DNA of 64,000 nucleotides from Puccinia triticina (taxonomy: Eukaryota > Basidiomycota > Pucciniomycetes > Pucciniales > Pucciniaceae): the NCBI RefSeq assembly GCF_026914185.1, contig NC_070575.1:3555001-3619000 (forward strand), given 5' to 3'. Shown here piece by piece: positions 1 to 10,784 of the stretch (positions are counted from its first letter, which is position 1; every line of letters begins with the position of its first letter). The notes beneath the pieces were generated by a model. The model was not told where the DNA came from. It worked only from the letters and a program-made list of their open reading frames with translations, and did no database searches. Position numbers and translations under genes: made by a program.

Positions 1-248
1 CCTCTGTTACAGAGTGTTAAAACCCTTGTAGTGGCCATATTTGCCACGTAACAAGCTTGGTAATTTAAATTACCAGTGTTTACATCAGCACAGTTATAGT
101 GCTAGGGCTAAAAACCCTTATTTTTGACGGGTTTTTGCCCTAAGCTTCATAAACAGAGCTGTCAGTTATCAACCAATTTCAAATTGAACTCCAGGACTGT
201 AACCCAATCACCACTCAATTTATTTTATCTAATAAAAATCATTGGCAA
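1..248. other. Unassigned AT-rich sequence
   Basis: No gene or repeat boundary is recognised here. The first 50 bases faintly resemble the stretch around 10618-10665, so this may be the edge of a dispersed repeat cut by the window. Confidence 0.3.
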
Positions 249-1326
249 TCACCAGGGGAGATATGTTCCCACTCCCCAGGGAGTGCCTTACCGTAACTTT
301 TTTCCATAACTGTGCTGGAGGCCTTTGGTAAAGCAATATTGAATAGGTATGAACAAGACTGGAAGTCAGCGTGGAAATCAGTTGGAAATCATCCTGAAAT
401 AAACCATAACTTGCCAAAAAATCATCCAGAACTCATCCAGAATATAGTCCTTTCTTGGCTCCATGACCAGTGTGTCCTTTCCATGGAGATGTGAAAGGCC
501 CAGCCTGTGATTTTTTCCCCCTCATGTACTCGCATACATCAGGGGGACAATTGGTGTCTCAAAACAAATTTTTTACTTTTCAAGTGGCTGTGAAAGGCCC
601 ATCCTGTGATATTTCCACCTCAATGTACGCGCGTACATCAGGGTGACTATTAGAAAAGTGCAGAAAGGTTAACTTGCATGTGCACATGTGAATTTTGAAA
701 AGCAAAAAAATACAAAATTCACTAGATAATTTTTGTGAGGAGGACAGGATATATGGCCAAAGTGAATTGGCACCACAATCCAACCTTGACTTAACTCAGA
801 CTTTCACCCTATTAAAACAGTTTTTTGTCATTTTTATCAGCCAAATTCAAATTAATTCCCGCATTTCCAAGAAAATGGGTTTCAATTTCAATGACTGCAA
901 CATTACCACATTCCAAAAATCTAAACCCAATAATACCAAGTCAACTTTTAGTTTAATTTTGTACATCAGGGCATATAATGTGAATTACAAGAAACCCATT
1001 TTTTTGGAGGAATTACTTTTGAGAATGGGAATTTTGCTTTGCTATCCTTAAAAATCAGTAAACAGGAGCAATTGATGAGTTGGACTTTGGTGAAATATCA
1101 TTTCATCATATTTCTTCCTACAGTTGTACATAGAAAACAAAAGAATTCTACACAACATTGTGTTGACTTCCAAATCAATTGTGACTGAATTTTCACTAAC
1201 TTCTCCATCCAATTTACTATTTTTGGGATGAGTCACTAATCCACATCAGGCTCACATCCGACCAAAACTCACATAAAATTCAGCTCTGGCACTCCCTGGG
1301 GAGTGGGAACATATCTCCCCTGGTGA
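249..1326. mobile_element. 1.08-kb element with 39-bp perfect terminal inverted repeats
   Basis: Bases 249-287 are the exact reverse complement of 1288-1326; the arms begin TCACCAGGGGAGATATG. The interior is AT-rich, contains a 62-bp direct repeat, and has no ORF that resembles a transposase, so this is a non-autonomous DNA element (MITE-like). I could not define a clear target-site duplication, so the superfamily is left open. The perfect arm identity suggests recent activity or recent arm homogenisation. Confidence 0.75.
491..651. repeat. 62-bp imperfect direct repeat, two copies
   Basis: 491-552 and 590-651 share GTGAAAGGCC, CCTGTGAT and ACATCAGG in the same order. The second copy contains the palindrome GTACGCGCGTAC; the first has GTACTCGCATAC there. 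Both lie inside the 249-1326 element and could be internal transposase-binding sites or an internal duplication. Confidence 0.7.
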
Positions 1327-1621
1327 ATGGTTTCAAAAATTTTCATTCTTATCATTCTTGTTGCATGCCATACTGTGCTCTCTATTTTTCCCTCCTTGGT
1401 TTGAACAGTAATGAACATTCTGAGAAATTTGCAAGAAATTAATAAAATCCACATTTTTCATTTTTTTATTTTTACTTTTTTTTATTTCATAATCATTCTT
1501 AGGAACTTATTTTTCACCGCTGTAGCCAATCTCATGACTTAAAGGCTGTGGCTGAGCTTCTGCATTGAAAAATGTGGTGCCAAAAACATTAGATGACCCA
1601 CTGTACATAATCTTGTGATTT
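1327..1621. other. No feature recognised
   Basis: AT-rich sequence without a convincing ORF or repeat structure. It separates two inverted-repeat elements. Confidence 0.4.
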
Positions 1622-1623
1622 TA

Positions 1624-2123
1624 CAGTGACCCCGCCATGTAAGCATACACGTTGTAAGCATAATTTGCTGTAAGCATAGGATTTCCGTCCACCATCTTTG
1701 GTTACCACAAATTTGATGCTTTTTATGCATAATGCATAATGCATAAAAAATTGGGGGGAGAAAACAGAAATATGCTTATATAGGACTGTGAAAAGCGGCC
1801 AAGGGGCCATAGGTACACTACTGATCTCCATCTTGGAAACCACAAGAATCTCCAAACTACAGCTCAGCAACCTCAAAAATGTTGGCCAGTGAGCAGGTAA
1901 AAGCTCCTTTCCCCAGAATCCTTGCAATATCCCAATCATCTGCTTCCCAAATATCTCAAGCCACATGATGTAAGCATAAACTGCCCTGGGAATTTACAAT
2001 GCTTATAAAGGCCAGTCCTATATAAGCAATAATGGATTTATGCTTACTTTGCTAAGAAGCATACCTCAATGTAAGCATAGGATTTGTGTCCACCATCCTT
2101 ATGCTTACATGGCGGGGTCACTG
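1624..2123. mobile_element. 500-bp Tc1/mariner (pogo)-like MITE with TA duplication
   Basis: The ends are perfect inverted repeats starting CAGTGACCCCGCCATGTAAG, flanked on each side by TA (1622-1623 and 2124-2125). A TA target duplication plus a CAGT terminus fits Tc1/mariner elements of the pogo/Fot type. There is no transposase ORF. The motif GTAAGCATA recurs several times inside in both orientations (for example near 1640, 1655, 1672, 1970 and 2070), which looks like repeated binding sites. It abuts the 5' part of the Helitron-like element on its right. Confidence 0.8.
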
Positions 2124-2125
2124 TA

Positions 2126-2560
2126 TAATCCAAGTTTATTAAAGCCTTGGAATCACAAAACAAAAATTCAAGGGTTTGCCCTACAAATCACAAAAAATCA
2201 CAAAAAAAAAATCAAGGGTTTCCCCTCTACAACTTCCAGGAAAAAAAATAAAGGGTTTTCCCTCTACAAATGCCTAAATCAACAAAAAAAAACTATAATT
2301 AAAAAAACAAAAACAGAACAATAACCTGCACCCAGCCACCTAACATCAGCAAGCTGATGCACCGTGGCCCACCATCCATCCCTGTCTAGCAGGGTTAAAA
2401 AATGGTGAGAGGATGACCCCCAGCGCGCCGCATTGAAGGCATTATGCAAAGGGGGGCCACCGAGTAGAGCCCCTCAAAACTGCGCAAGTGCAACAGCGGA
2501 GGGGGTTGAGGGCAAACCGCACGCTGGAAGTACAGCGGCAGAGGACACCCTGGGGATTTG
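2126..2560 (+). repeat. Dispersed repeat, copy 1 (pairs with 34344-34760)
   Basis: This segment is clearly homologous to 34344-34760. Shared blocks include the poly-A/AAGGGTTT-rich stretch, CAGCAAGCTGATGCAC, TCCCTGTCTAGCAGGGTT and GATGACCCCCAGCGCGCC. It contains no credible gene. I interpret it as the 5' region of a Helitron-like family. Confidence 0.8.
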
Positions 2561-2579
2561 AACTTAACACAAGTCCCTC

Positions 2580-3270
2580 CCTGTGCTCGCGGGGCGCGAG
2601 CACCCTCCCGCTTGCGGGAGGGACTTGTGCCTAATGTCCAACATTTGGCTTGAGGCTGCCCAGCCAAATGTTGAAAAATGCCTTCTAACCCAAATATCAC
2701 TGTATACCCCTCTGATTTATTCACACCCTCCGGTACCATTAGAATCCTCTTTCATTTCTACATAATCTCAGCGCTCCAAAACAACACCTACCACCTTCCC
2801 CTAATAAAAAAATTAATGTAAAAATTCCACCTGAGAGCCTATCCGGCCTGATGTAGACCGGATCGCCCATCCGGCCTAAACACATGAAGATAAGGTTAGA
2901 CATCAGACGTCAATACCCTTTTATGTCGCAAGCCACCTAAATTCTGTATTGACGAGAGACCTGTCATTCTTAAGTCAATACTGAAAAAACCCGTGAGAGC
3001 GTGTCCGACCTGGACCTTCGGATGATCCGATGGCTTCATTGCATAGCTCAAGACAACCCCTCACAGGAATGGCCGCTGAGCGGCGAGTTTGGGACAAATT
3101 TAATTGAAAAAATATGTACAAAAAAGCTGAGAAGCAGGGCTACAACATGGTGTAGGAGGCTTTGAATTTTGTACTGAGAGAAATGAGTAAAAGAGATGTA
3201 AACACAGAAATCATGATTTTCCGTGTAAATATCTCTCAGCCTCAGGCAAAGATTGGGACAATAGTCCTAA
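2580..3270. other. Interior of Helitron-like element 1, no gene seen
   Basis: Contains a short GC hairpin near 2583-2627 (GTCCCTCC at 2573 against GGAGGGACTTG) and a run of short inverted motifs with ATCCGGCCT around 2840-2880. Nothing coding is recognised. Confidence 0.35.
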
Positions 3271-3430
3271 GCCTCTCCTTCGGAGACGCTTCGCGCCTCT
3301 CCTTCGGAGACGCTTCGCGCCTCTCCTTCGGAGACGCTTCGCGCCTCTCCTTCGGAGACGCTTCGCGCCTCTCCTTCGGAGACGCTTCGCGCCTCTCCTT
3401 CGGAGACGCTTCGCGCCTCCTCGGAGAGGC
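3271..3430. repeat. 24-bp tandem repeat, six exact units, hairpin-forming
   Basis: Six consecutive exact copies of a 24-bp unit (3271-3414; core TCTCCTTCGGAGACGCTTCG) are followed by a degenerate seventh. Each unit holds a small inverted repeat, TCTCC-TTC-GGAGA, and a second one around GCGAAGC. The unit length is a multiple of three, so one frame stays open through the array (repeating LSFGDASR), but the flanks do not support a gene. Exact identity between units implies recent expansion. Confidence 0.9.
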
Positions 3431-4629
3431 TTAGTTAAGCTCGCTGGGGATTATCCGACCACAAGGGCACCCCCATTTATATGTGTTCCACCAGCAAGCT
3501 CGCCTCAAGCCCTCGACTCTGTCCTGATACATACATGTATCCTTGAGAACAATCCTACCGCCACGCCGCCCATGGATGTTTCACCTACGCGGCACCGACT
3601 ACGACTCAACAGCATGAATTTTCTTCTTCAACCAATACCTCAAAAAATCTCCCCATCCGTCTAGATCACCAGCCACACCAATTAGAAAATGAACCAGCTC
3701 CGAACCCTCACTATTTCTTGCTGTCAAACCAGCAACCCCAAGGCCTCAGCCTTCTCGCACTCCCTGCCCCCCTCGCCCAGGCTCAGAGATCTTGGCCAAT
3801 CACCTTCTCCCTGGTGTACCTTGACTGGGAAGACCGGCGATCGCCCAGATCACCTATTTTTCTGATTGATCTCGAACGGACTGGTCAACTAACCTTAAAA
3901 CATGGATTGGACGATCAAGTCCCCAGCCGCGGAAAAACATCACCATCGCCCTCTTTAGCCTCCCCAACGATCTCCCAGCCTCCTTTACGACCTGCTACCC
4001 TCCCTAGGAAATTTTTAGACTCCCCAACAACAACTTCCTCAACATCCTCCTCGGTGCCATCTTCCTCATCATGATCGCCGCCCTGCTCAGCTGTATGCTC
4101 ACCGCCGCTTGTCCGACCCTTCCGGCTCGCCCCTCCATGCATTCACAGAAGGCCACCTGCCCCCTCACTGCCGAGGTCATTGCTCGCCCCACTCGCGCGC
4201 CCCCCTCAACTTCACCCTCCTCGCCGCTACCCATCCGCTCGCCCGCCCACCTGGTCCCCTTGTCGACCCTGCACTCACACACCCCTATCTTTGGCCCTCG
4301 CCCTCACCCTCGAGCTGCTCCTTCCCTCGCCGTCCCCTCGACCCTCGCCCCTTCGCCGCCGCTTCCGCTCCCCCCAGCGCAGGCTCCTTGCTCCTCTTGC
4401 CCGCCTCCACCAGCTCCACCGACGCCTCCTCCGACTCGCTCCCCTCCCCGTCCTCCTCCTCCAGTTAGTATTCATTAGTACAGTTAAGCTGGTTTAAACA
4501 AACATATCACTTACAGCCTACGTCACCAGCGGCCGTCGATGAAGCAACGCACATTGATCCCCCGTCTCTCGCTAGGCTCAAGGCCAACGTCACCGGCGGC
4601 CGTCGATGAAGAGACGCACATCAATTCCC
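3431..4629. other. Pyrimidine-rich interior of Helitron-like element 1
   Basis: 3480-3600 still matches the second Helitron copy weakly (CAGCAAGCT, CCGCCACG). 4080-4470 is strongly C/T-biased on this strand, so three forward frames are open and Pro/Ser-rich; this is composition rather than evidence for a protein. A short duplication occurs at 4520-4620 (GGCCGTCGATGAAG at about 4530 and 4600). Confidence 0.4.
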
Positions 4630-5080
4630 CTTCTCTTGCTGGGCGGGATCAACTTGACGGACACCTCGTGCGTCTACGACCCGGTCTGTCTTATCAGCCG
4701 GAACAACGAGAGTGTGATGAAAACACCCGTCCAACTGCACTTTGACCCGGTGGGTGCGGGGGAGGACCGGAAGGAGCTGATGAGCTCGCAGGCCGGGGTG
4801 GGCGGGAAGGGCCACATCGAGGTGCCGAGTGAGCTGATGGAGACGTTCCCGTACAAATACGGACCCAAGGAGATGCTCTCGGATGTCTGCCTGGGCTCGG
4901 AGAAGAACACATGCAACAGGAATCTGCTCTCCAGTGGGCTTTGGTCTCATAATCAATGTGACCAAGGAGGTCGAGTGTCCCTGCGAGCCCACCTCCTCCC
5001 CCACCCCCCTCAAGCACCTCTGGACGGTCCCGCAGCAGCCACACAAGAAAAAAAGCTCATTGATCACCAACTTTGGCTTT
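4630..5080 (+). pseudogene. Fragment resembling a dual-specificity phosphatase N-terminal region
   Basis: Two frames read as real protein in series. The first (about 4630-4935) contains KYGPKEMLSDVCLGSEKN and a CNRNLLSS stretch. A one-base frame change near 4936 leads into GFGLIINVTKEVECP (about 4937-4985). The pattern of an L-G-S segment, then a short spacer, then INVTKEV is typical of the region before the catalytic loop in fungal MAP-kinase/dual-specificity phosphatases. No HCxxGxxR signature follows. With the frameshift, lack of a start codon and location inside a Helitron-like element, I infer a captured gene fragment, not a gene. Family assignment is from memory and is the uncertain part. 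Confidence 0.4.
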
Positions 5081-5359
5081 GCTAAACGCTTCGAGGATCA
5101 CACCAATGGTTTATGGCCACCTCATGTGATGATGTTACTCGCCCTGCTACTCCACACCCAAACTGCTCGTCCAGGAACCTTCTAATGTTTAGAGTGATGT
5201 TGTCAACAACCTGGTATGTCAGTGAGTTTAAGATGACATTACCTGTTGTTTTAAACGGTAGAATTGTTTCAGCCACCGTTTGTCTTCAGGAACTGGGAGT
5301 AGTTCAACAAGCAAATATCAACCGGGTCAGTTGCCCTGAAATCTTTGGATGGCCGGCTG

Positions 5360-5452
5360 CGCGCTTGCGCCTACTGGATTGCCGACTTCAAGACCGCGCG
5401 CAAAGAAGCCTGCAAAGCCCTTGCCAGTCGCAGATTAAAACAAGGGTTGTAG
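5360..5452 (+). pseudogene. Short coding-like tail fragment, unidentified
   Basis: The frame beginning at 5360 reads as a basic, helical-looking segment (YWIADFKTARKEACKALASR) and ends at TAG 5450-5452. It has protein-like composition and an AATAAA-like motif near 5545, but no upstream continuation. It may be the last exon of a gene copied into the Helitron-like element. I do not recognise the protein. Confidence 0.25.
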
Positions 5453-6009
5453 ATTGCTCCATCCTGATCCCCCACCTATTTATGTGATGTATTACTATTT
5501 TTTGTTTTTATGTATGTATGCATGGGCTATATGGCAACAGAATGAAATAAAGCATCATGGTTCATGAGTCTATCTCCTTATGTAATCTGGTATTTTCCTG
5601 GAAAGGAGTGGTTCTACAATTAGCAGCATGCCACAATCATGTGATATGTTTTCATGCTTTTAACTTTAAGGATCCCAAGTGACAACAGTAGCACATTCAG
5701 GTATTAGGGGGGTTTGTGTTGGCCAAAATGGACTGTTAAAGCAGTCTGCACGTGCAACTTCCAGCAAGGTTGATGAATTGTAAATTGCTCCTAAAGTGGA
5801 GCTTCCCACCAAAACCTTGCTGCTTTCTCAGGTTAAACCAAAGCTGTAGCAGATGGTTTTGGATGAAAATACTTGCATGAGCAGTACATGAACCCCCTAA
5901 TTCCATGAAAAGTTTGTTTGAAAGGTGAGGCGTAAAAATTGAGTTGATGCAAACAACAACATAAATAATTCATGCAGCCTAAAAAATGAAAACAGGCTCT
6001 GGGGTGCTG

Positions 6010-6037
6010 CAGCGGCGCAGCCGCCTTGGCCTCTAGT
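6010..6037 (+). other. Helitron 3' terminus 1
   Basis: GCGGC-GCA-GCCGC hairpin, then CTTGGCCT and the CTAG terminus at 6033-6036, followed by T at 6037. It differs from the terminus at 37054-37080 only in the loop and a few spacer bases, while sequence outside the terminus is unrelated, which marks a true element end. Confidence 0.6.
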
Positions 6038-7058
6038 GATTTTTATAAAATCACACTTTGAACTTTTTTTTGCTTGAACAAGTGGTTTGAGCCTGCTTGA
6101 GCACCCCGCGCACACCAAAACAAGTCCTTGGGAGCTGAAAACAGACATTTTTCAAAAATCATTATAAAATCAGTGAGGAACAGTAGAACAGGATACATAA
6201 CACCAAAAGAAAGACAAGAAGCAGGTCTTCATTTTCTGGTAAGTAAATTAGGTTGATGTGATCAAGGAAGCGGCTACAGGATGAAGAAGACAAAATATAC
6301 AGTTTTCAGGCCAAATTGGAAAACTCATCACACGGGAATTTTGACATAAGTTATAGGCCTCCACTGGCGTGGACAGCTCCGCTGCTTGCTACTGCTCCCA
6401 CCGAGGCCCAGTTAAGCTCAATCTCACCCCCCTATATTCCCCAGTAGGTCTTGGATAAACCTCTGGCCCTTGGCACCATTAGAATCCTACAGAGAGCATC
6501 CGGCAGGCCGTTTGAGAGGCTTTGTTAAGCTTGGGTAACCTGGCAAAGCACAATGCCTCCTGTGCTGATCCAGGTGGGCATCAATCCGGCCCAGCGTGGC
6601 CTGTCCACCACCCTTCTTCCAAGTGCCAATGCGGCCCAGCCTTCCCCCATTTGGCCACCCAACATCCTCACCAAAATTTCAAAGAGAAAAAAAAATGTTG
6701 CATGTGCAGTCTGACCAACACCGCAGACAACTCAAGCGCAGCCAGAAAGATGTGCTTCCTGCTGCCCAGGGTCCAGAAGTGCCTTCCAGAGTGCCCCGCA
6801 AGGGCACTCTGGGCCAGGCTGAGATGTCCTGAAGCGCTGGCAACACATGGCCAAGCTTGCGGTAGAATGGGGGCTTGCATGGGCATACTTAGGCTTTGGA
6901 GGAGAACAGCCGCCAGATAATGGGCGGGGACGGCTGCAGGGCCATGTAGCGGACTTTTATTGGTATTAGGTTGTCTGCCACAGCTTCAGTGTTCTGCAAT
7001 GCCATGGTATAAGGCCTCTGGCCATCAACAATGTGTATTGGGATGCACTTCTGACATG
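6038..7058. other. No gene recognised
   Basis: Mixed-composition intergenic sequence. A short segment near 6473-6490 (ACCATTAGAATCCT) repeats one at 2736-2749. The forward ORF at 6522-6920 has no protein-like signature and I treat it as chance. Confidence 0.4.
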
Positions 7059-7240
7059 ATTGGCTGGGCTGAAGCTATCCCAGTTTAACTGGGATGAACT
7101 CAACCAATTTAAAATGTGTTGATCTCAAACAATTAAATATGAACCCAAGGGGGGTACCTTTTTCATCAGCTGAGATCAACCAGGTTTAAATTGGTTGGAT
7201 GCATCCCAGTTTAACTGGGATAACTTCAGCCTACCCAATT
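7059..7240. mobile_element. 180-bp fold-back MITE
   Basis: The two halves are imperfect reverse complements along almost the whole length: 7063-7109 against 7190-7235 (GGCTGAAG, ATCCCAGTTTAACTGGGATG, AACCAATTTAAA), with inner arms GTTGATCTCA and TGAGATCAAC. The palindrome CCCAGTTTAACTGGG sits in both arms. No coding capacity. The transcript would form a long hairpin. Confidence 0.75.
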
Positions 7241-7300
7241 ATGCTGGGAGTGATGCATGAGTATCTCTGTATCTAGGGCATGCTTCTGCCATCTCCACCT

Positions 7301-7705
7301 CAGGGTGTAAATGGGACGGGCTGACCCAAAACCAACCCAAGACCCGTCAGGTTTTGGGTTGGGTTCGGGCACATTCTTAAAGAAAATGACATGACCCAAA
7401 CCTGACCCAACCCAACTTGTAAAATTGTTGGGTTGGGTATGGGCAGCCTATTTCCAAATTGGGTCAGCCTGCGACCCGACTATGACGCCTCCAACAGTCA
7501 AGTTGGGGGCTTTTGGTGCCTAAGAGGTCAGGTTGGCCCAAGACCCGAACTGACCTGACCCAGACCCAAACCAAATTAGTATGACATCGGGTCGGGTTTG
7601 GGAAGCATATTTTAAAATCTGCCCCAACCCAACCCAACCCGCGCTAAATGTCAGGTTGGGTTTGGGCGCTGTTTTTTGACCCAAACCCAACCCGTTTACA
7701 CCCTG
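7301..7705. mobile_element. 405-bp MITE with CAGGGTGTAA inverted ends and 9-10 bp duplication
   Basis: Left end CAGGGTGTAAATGGG and right end CCCGTTTACACCCTG are inverted. The flanks ATCTCCACCT (7291-7300) and ATCTCCACCC (7706-7715) form a near-perfect target duplication. The interior is a degenerate array of GGGTTGGGT/ACCCAACCC motifs in both orientations. TSD length of 9-10 bp points to a MULE-like origin, while the terminus also resembles hAT MITEs, so class is left open. Confidence 0.75.
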
Positions 7706-7885
7706 ATCTCCACCCACAATTCATCCTGTACTGTAGCCACTTACAGTCTAGTAGTATTTCCACAGTTGATCACATGCTTATCAAATGATTATTATTCTCT
7801 TATGATCAATTTGCTTGGACTCTGTCCTTGCCCTTCTCTTCACCCCTCTCACTTAGTTTTTCTGTCACCTATGTTAACCTCAACA

Positions 7886-7980
7886 ATGGCTACTTAGCTC
7901 AATGGTTGGAGAGTCACCCATGAAAGTTGAGGTTGGGGGTTTGATTCCTTCAGTATGCAAGGTTGTGGGTTCAACCCTCA
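7886..7980 (+). repeat. tRNA-derived SINE-like head
   Basis: An A-box-like TAGCTCAATGGTTGG (about 7895) is followed at normal spacing by a B-box-like GGTTTGATTCC (about 7939). A second B-box/T-arm look-alike, GTGGGTTCAACCCTCAC, follows at 7965-7981. The acceptor arms do not pair, so it is not a functional tRNA. A tRNA-related SINE or remnant is the best explanation. Confidence 0.45.
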
Positions 7981-7981
7981 C

Positions 7982-9101
7982 ATCTCTCAAATTTATATTT
8001 TCACATAGTTCACTACCCTTTACCACCAATGCAGGAAAGTGGTGGCCCAGGACCTACAGTGTATGGCTCCACCTGACAAGGACTGGTAAGGTCAAGGCTG
8101 GATGGCTTCTTGCTTGTCTGAGCTGATACTACACACATGTTGTCCAATCAGTTGTAATATGCACCAAGGGATGCATGTTATGCGGCACAAAGGAAGGAAG
8201 AATTGGCGCAAAGAGGGCAGACAGGCAGAGGAAAGCAGAACAGGATATTCCAGCAGGTTTTGGGGGAGAAATGGATGCACTGGATGTCAACAAGGCCAGG
8301 CTGGATCATTATTTTGTTTGTATTTGATGGAACCAGTGGTCTTGCCTGCCCAGGCTGACTCCAGTGCGCTGGTCAGAACATGTCCATGTTAGTGATCCAC
8401 ATGATTGGATTTTGGATATCCTCCACCCAAGTTCGCACAAACATGGCTGGTTTACGCGCTGTTTTCCAGTGCTATGCCCCGCTTTCCCCTGGCTTTGGAG
8501 CGACTGTGGGGAGTGGTGTGGGAATTGATAGCAGTTTTAATGGGCTTTGGGGGGCAGGAACGCAGGGCGCTTTGTACACTGCATCTATGAGTATGAGCTG
8601 GAACTGTTTGAGATTGGGTACGTTGTGCTGGGGGGGATAATCCATTGTTTGTGCATTGTTTTAGATGGAGTTGGTTTGTCTCAGTGCTACAATGTGAATA
8701 GCTTGTTCCTTCAAAGTTGGTCAACATCCATAGTTAGCTCTTGTTTATCTGCAGAGAACACTTGTTGGTTAGGGATTGAGCTGCAGTGTGCTTGGAATTG
8801 GGTTTGGGGTAAAATGGGGTCCTGGAGGTCTTTTGTATCCTTGTACATATTTTTTGATGGGGTCAGGTCTTGGAGAATCTTGCCAAATGCTTTCAGGAGA
8901 AGGAAAATCTTGATGGAAAGGAAAATAATTTAATCAACTAAAATGTGTCTCCACACTTCCTGCCGCTAGGACCAAGAGGTGTTTTAAGGGGTTTCACAAT
9001 AAGGATACCCAGGAGCAAGTTCAATTTATACTCGCAAGTATTCCTATGAGGTTTATCAAGGAAATTTCTTGCTTGAATTGCAGGATAAATTTCAAGTGAG
9101 T
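7982..9101. other. No gene recognised
   Basis: Several short ORFs occur on both strands, but none has recognisable domains, supporting splice structure or protein-like composition. The 3' end of the SINE-like element may extend into the first part. Confidence 0.4.
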
Positions 9102-9776
9102 AGGTCACTAAAGATGGCACTTCGGTACCCCTGTGGGGGTACCCACCCGCGGGCGGGTACCGCTTGCGCCAGCCAGACACCCGCCAGGTGGTGCCGGGTG
9201 CGGTGTCCGGTGTCTGCTTTGTCTCCAAAACAAGCAGGTACCCGGGTATCTGTAGCGGTACCCGCCTTATACCCCAGGAGCTGTGGGGCCTTGAGCAGGG
9301 GATTTTTGTTGTAACATCCTGCTGATTCCTGTGCCCAGAGCTCCCAGGCTACATAAATTGGGTGGTGCTCCCGCTGGGCTGCCAATATATTGACCCAATC
9401 TCTGACCCAACAGGTTGGGCGGGTACCTGGATGGGTACCCATTTTTTTTTTTGCCCAGAAACTGGACACCCGCAGCGCTGCGGGTACCGCTGGTACCCAC
9501 CTCAAGTACTGCCCGCACCAGCTAGACACCCACCAGGCGGTGCCAGGTGTGGTGTGGTATGCTTTATGGTTACCCATCTAGCCCATTTCAAAATTTTCCA
9601 TTTTCTCATATGTACACTCACAAATCAACCAATACGGCGGCATCACCGGATTCTACAGCTAAAACTACACAGGACACCATGGACAACACACCTTAATCCC
9701 CTCTGGATCAGAAGATACAACCCCTTCAAGATACCATCAGTCAGTTTCATACACACAAAACACCATACTCAGGTCA

Positions 9777-10784
9777 TGTAATCCGTTACATGAACCACCC
9801 TTACCCAGGACCATGTAATCCGTTACATGGGCCACTCTGACACTTGTCTACCCTTTACATATGTTTTACCTCATCAGCTGCACTCATTACATTGTGTCAT
9901 GCACGTGTCATGTAGTGTCATGCAGTGTCATGCACACTAGATGCAGTGTCATGCAGTGTCATGCACACTAGATGCAGGCTTATGCAGGCTTATGCACACT
10001 TATGCAGGCTTATGCAGTCTTATGCAGGTGCATGCAGACTAGTGTAATAGGGGCTGCAGTTCATGCAGGTGTCAAGCTAGCAAAAACCCCTCATGCAGCT
10101 TGCACATGACATCAGTTGACAGCTCAGGCTAGCTAAATTCCCTTGTATGACATCATTTGACAGTAGGTGACAGACAGGGGCAGTACAGATGATCAGATGA
10201 CCCAATGACATCATACGTCAATGACATCATAGGCCAAACTTAAACCTCTCACCTCAAGTTTCTCACCAGCTAAATTCCCTCATCATTACATCATGTGACC
10301 TGTCAATTGGGCTAAATTCCCTCATCTAGGCTGTACCACCAGCCAAAATACCTCATTTGAAAGCTCAGGGCAGCTAAAATCCCTCATTCCCTGGTTCCCC
10401 TGGAGCTAAAATCCCTCACCCTTTTATATTTAAGGAGGCTCTCCTCCCCCCAGTTGTAATTTCTCTCAGCAAACTACTTGCACTCAGCTTACCCCATAAC
10501 AGTACAACACTTGCTCACTCTACAGTATTAGCCCCCACTATATTGTGGTTTTACCCTTATTACATAACAATTACATACATATCACAACTCTATTACATCA
10601 ATCACTCATCATAAACCCCTCTGTCAGGGTGTTCCACAACCCCCTTTGTGGCAACACACAGACCATATCAACTTACGACTCACTCAGCACCGGTTACATC
10701 ACCCATATCCCCTAAGCCACTTGTTTGACGTAGGCTATCTTTTGATACACCTCCACTATCACTACATAAACCTTCCAATTGTAG
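9777..10784 (+). repeat. Possible LTR-like segment inside the hAT element
   Basis: Begins near the palindrome CATGTAATCCGTTACATG, has a TATA-like TTTTATATTTAAGG at 10422-10435, and is followed at about 10787 by ATTGGGGGGCTTG, similar to the primer-binding region that follows the Gypsy LTRs in this window. No partner LTR or target duplication was found, so the boundaries are guesses. Confidence 0.3.
9895..10050 (+). repeat. Degenerate tandem repeat of GTGTCATGCA / CTTATGCAGG units
   Basis: Short units built on TCATGCAGTG, CACTAGATGCA and CTTATGCAGG alternate over about 150 bp. Further down (10100-10410) the phrase GCTAAAATCCCTCA recurs. Repetition without coding content. Confidence 0.75.

Larger units (their letters stand above)
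2126..6036 (+). mobile_element. Helitron-like non-autonomous element 1 (5' end unresolved)
   Basis: The right end has the classic Helitron 3' layout: a GC hairpin (GCGGC-GCA-GCCGC, 6012-6024), a short spacer, then CTAG at 6033-6036 followed by T. The same terminus occurs at 37080. The first part (2126 to about 2560, with weaker matches to about 3600) is also shared with the element ending at 37080, so both belong to one family. No Rep/helicase gene is present. The middle holds broken coding-like pieces (phosphatase-like 4630-5080, another at 5360-5452), as expected for gene-capturing Helitrons. The 5' end is obscured by the adjoining MITE at 1624-2123. Confidence 0.5.

Noticed and set aside
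4071..4497. Three overlapping Pro/Ser-rich forward ORFs
   Set aside because: Strong C/T strand bias opens all forward frames; no conserved motif or splice signal supports a protein.
5113..5487. 124-residue forward ORF as a gene
   Set aside because: The sequence lacks protein-like character in that frame; only a short tail in another frame (5360-5452) looks coding.
9092..9581. Overlapping ORFs rich in Gly/Pro/Thr on both strands
   Set aside because: They lie in the subterminal GGGTACCC motif region of the non-autonomous hAT element and reflect repeated motifs.
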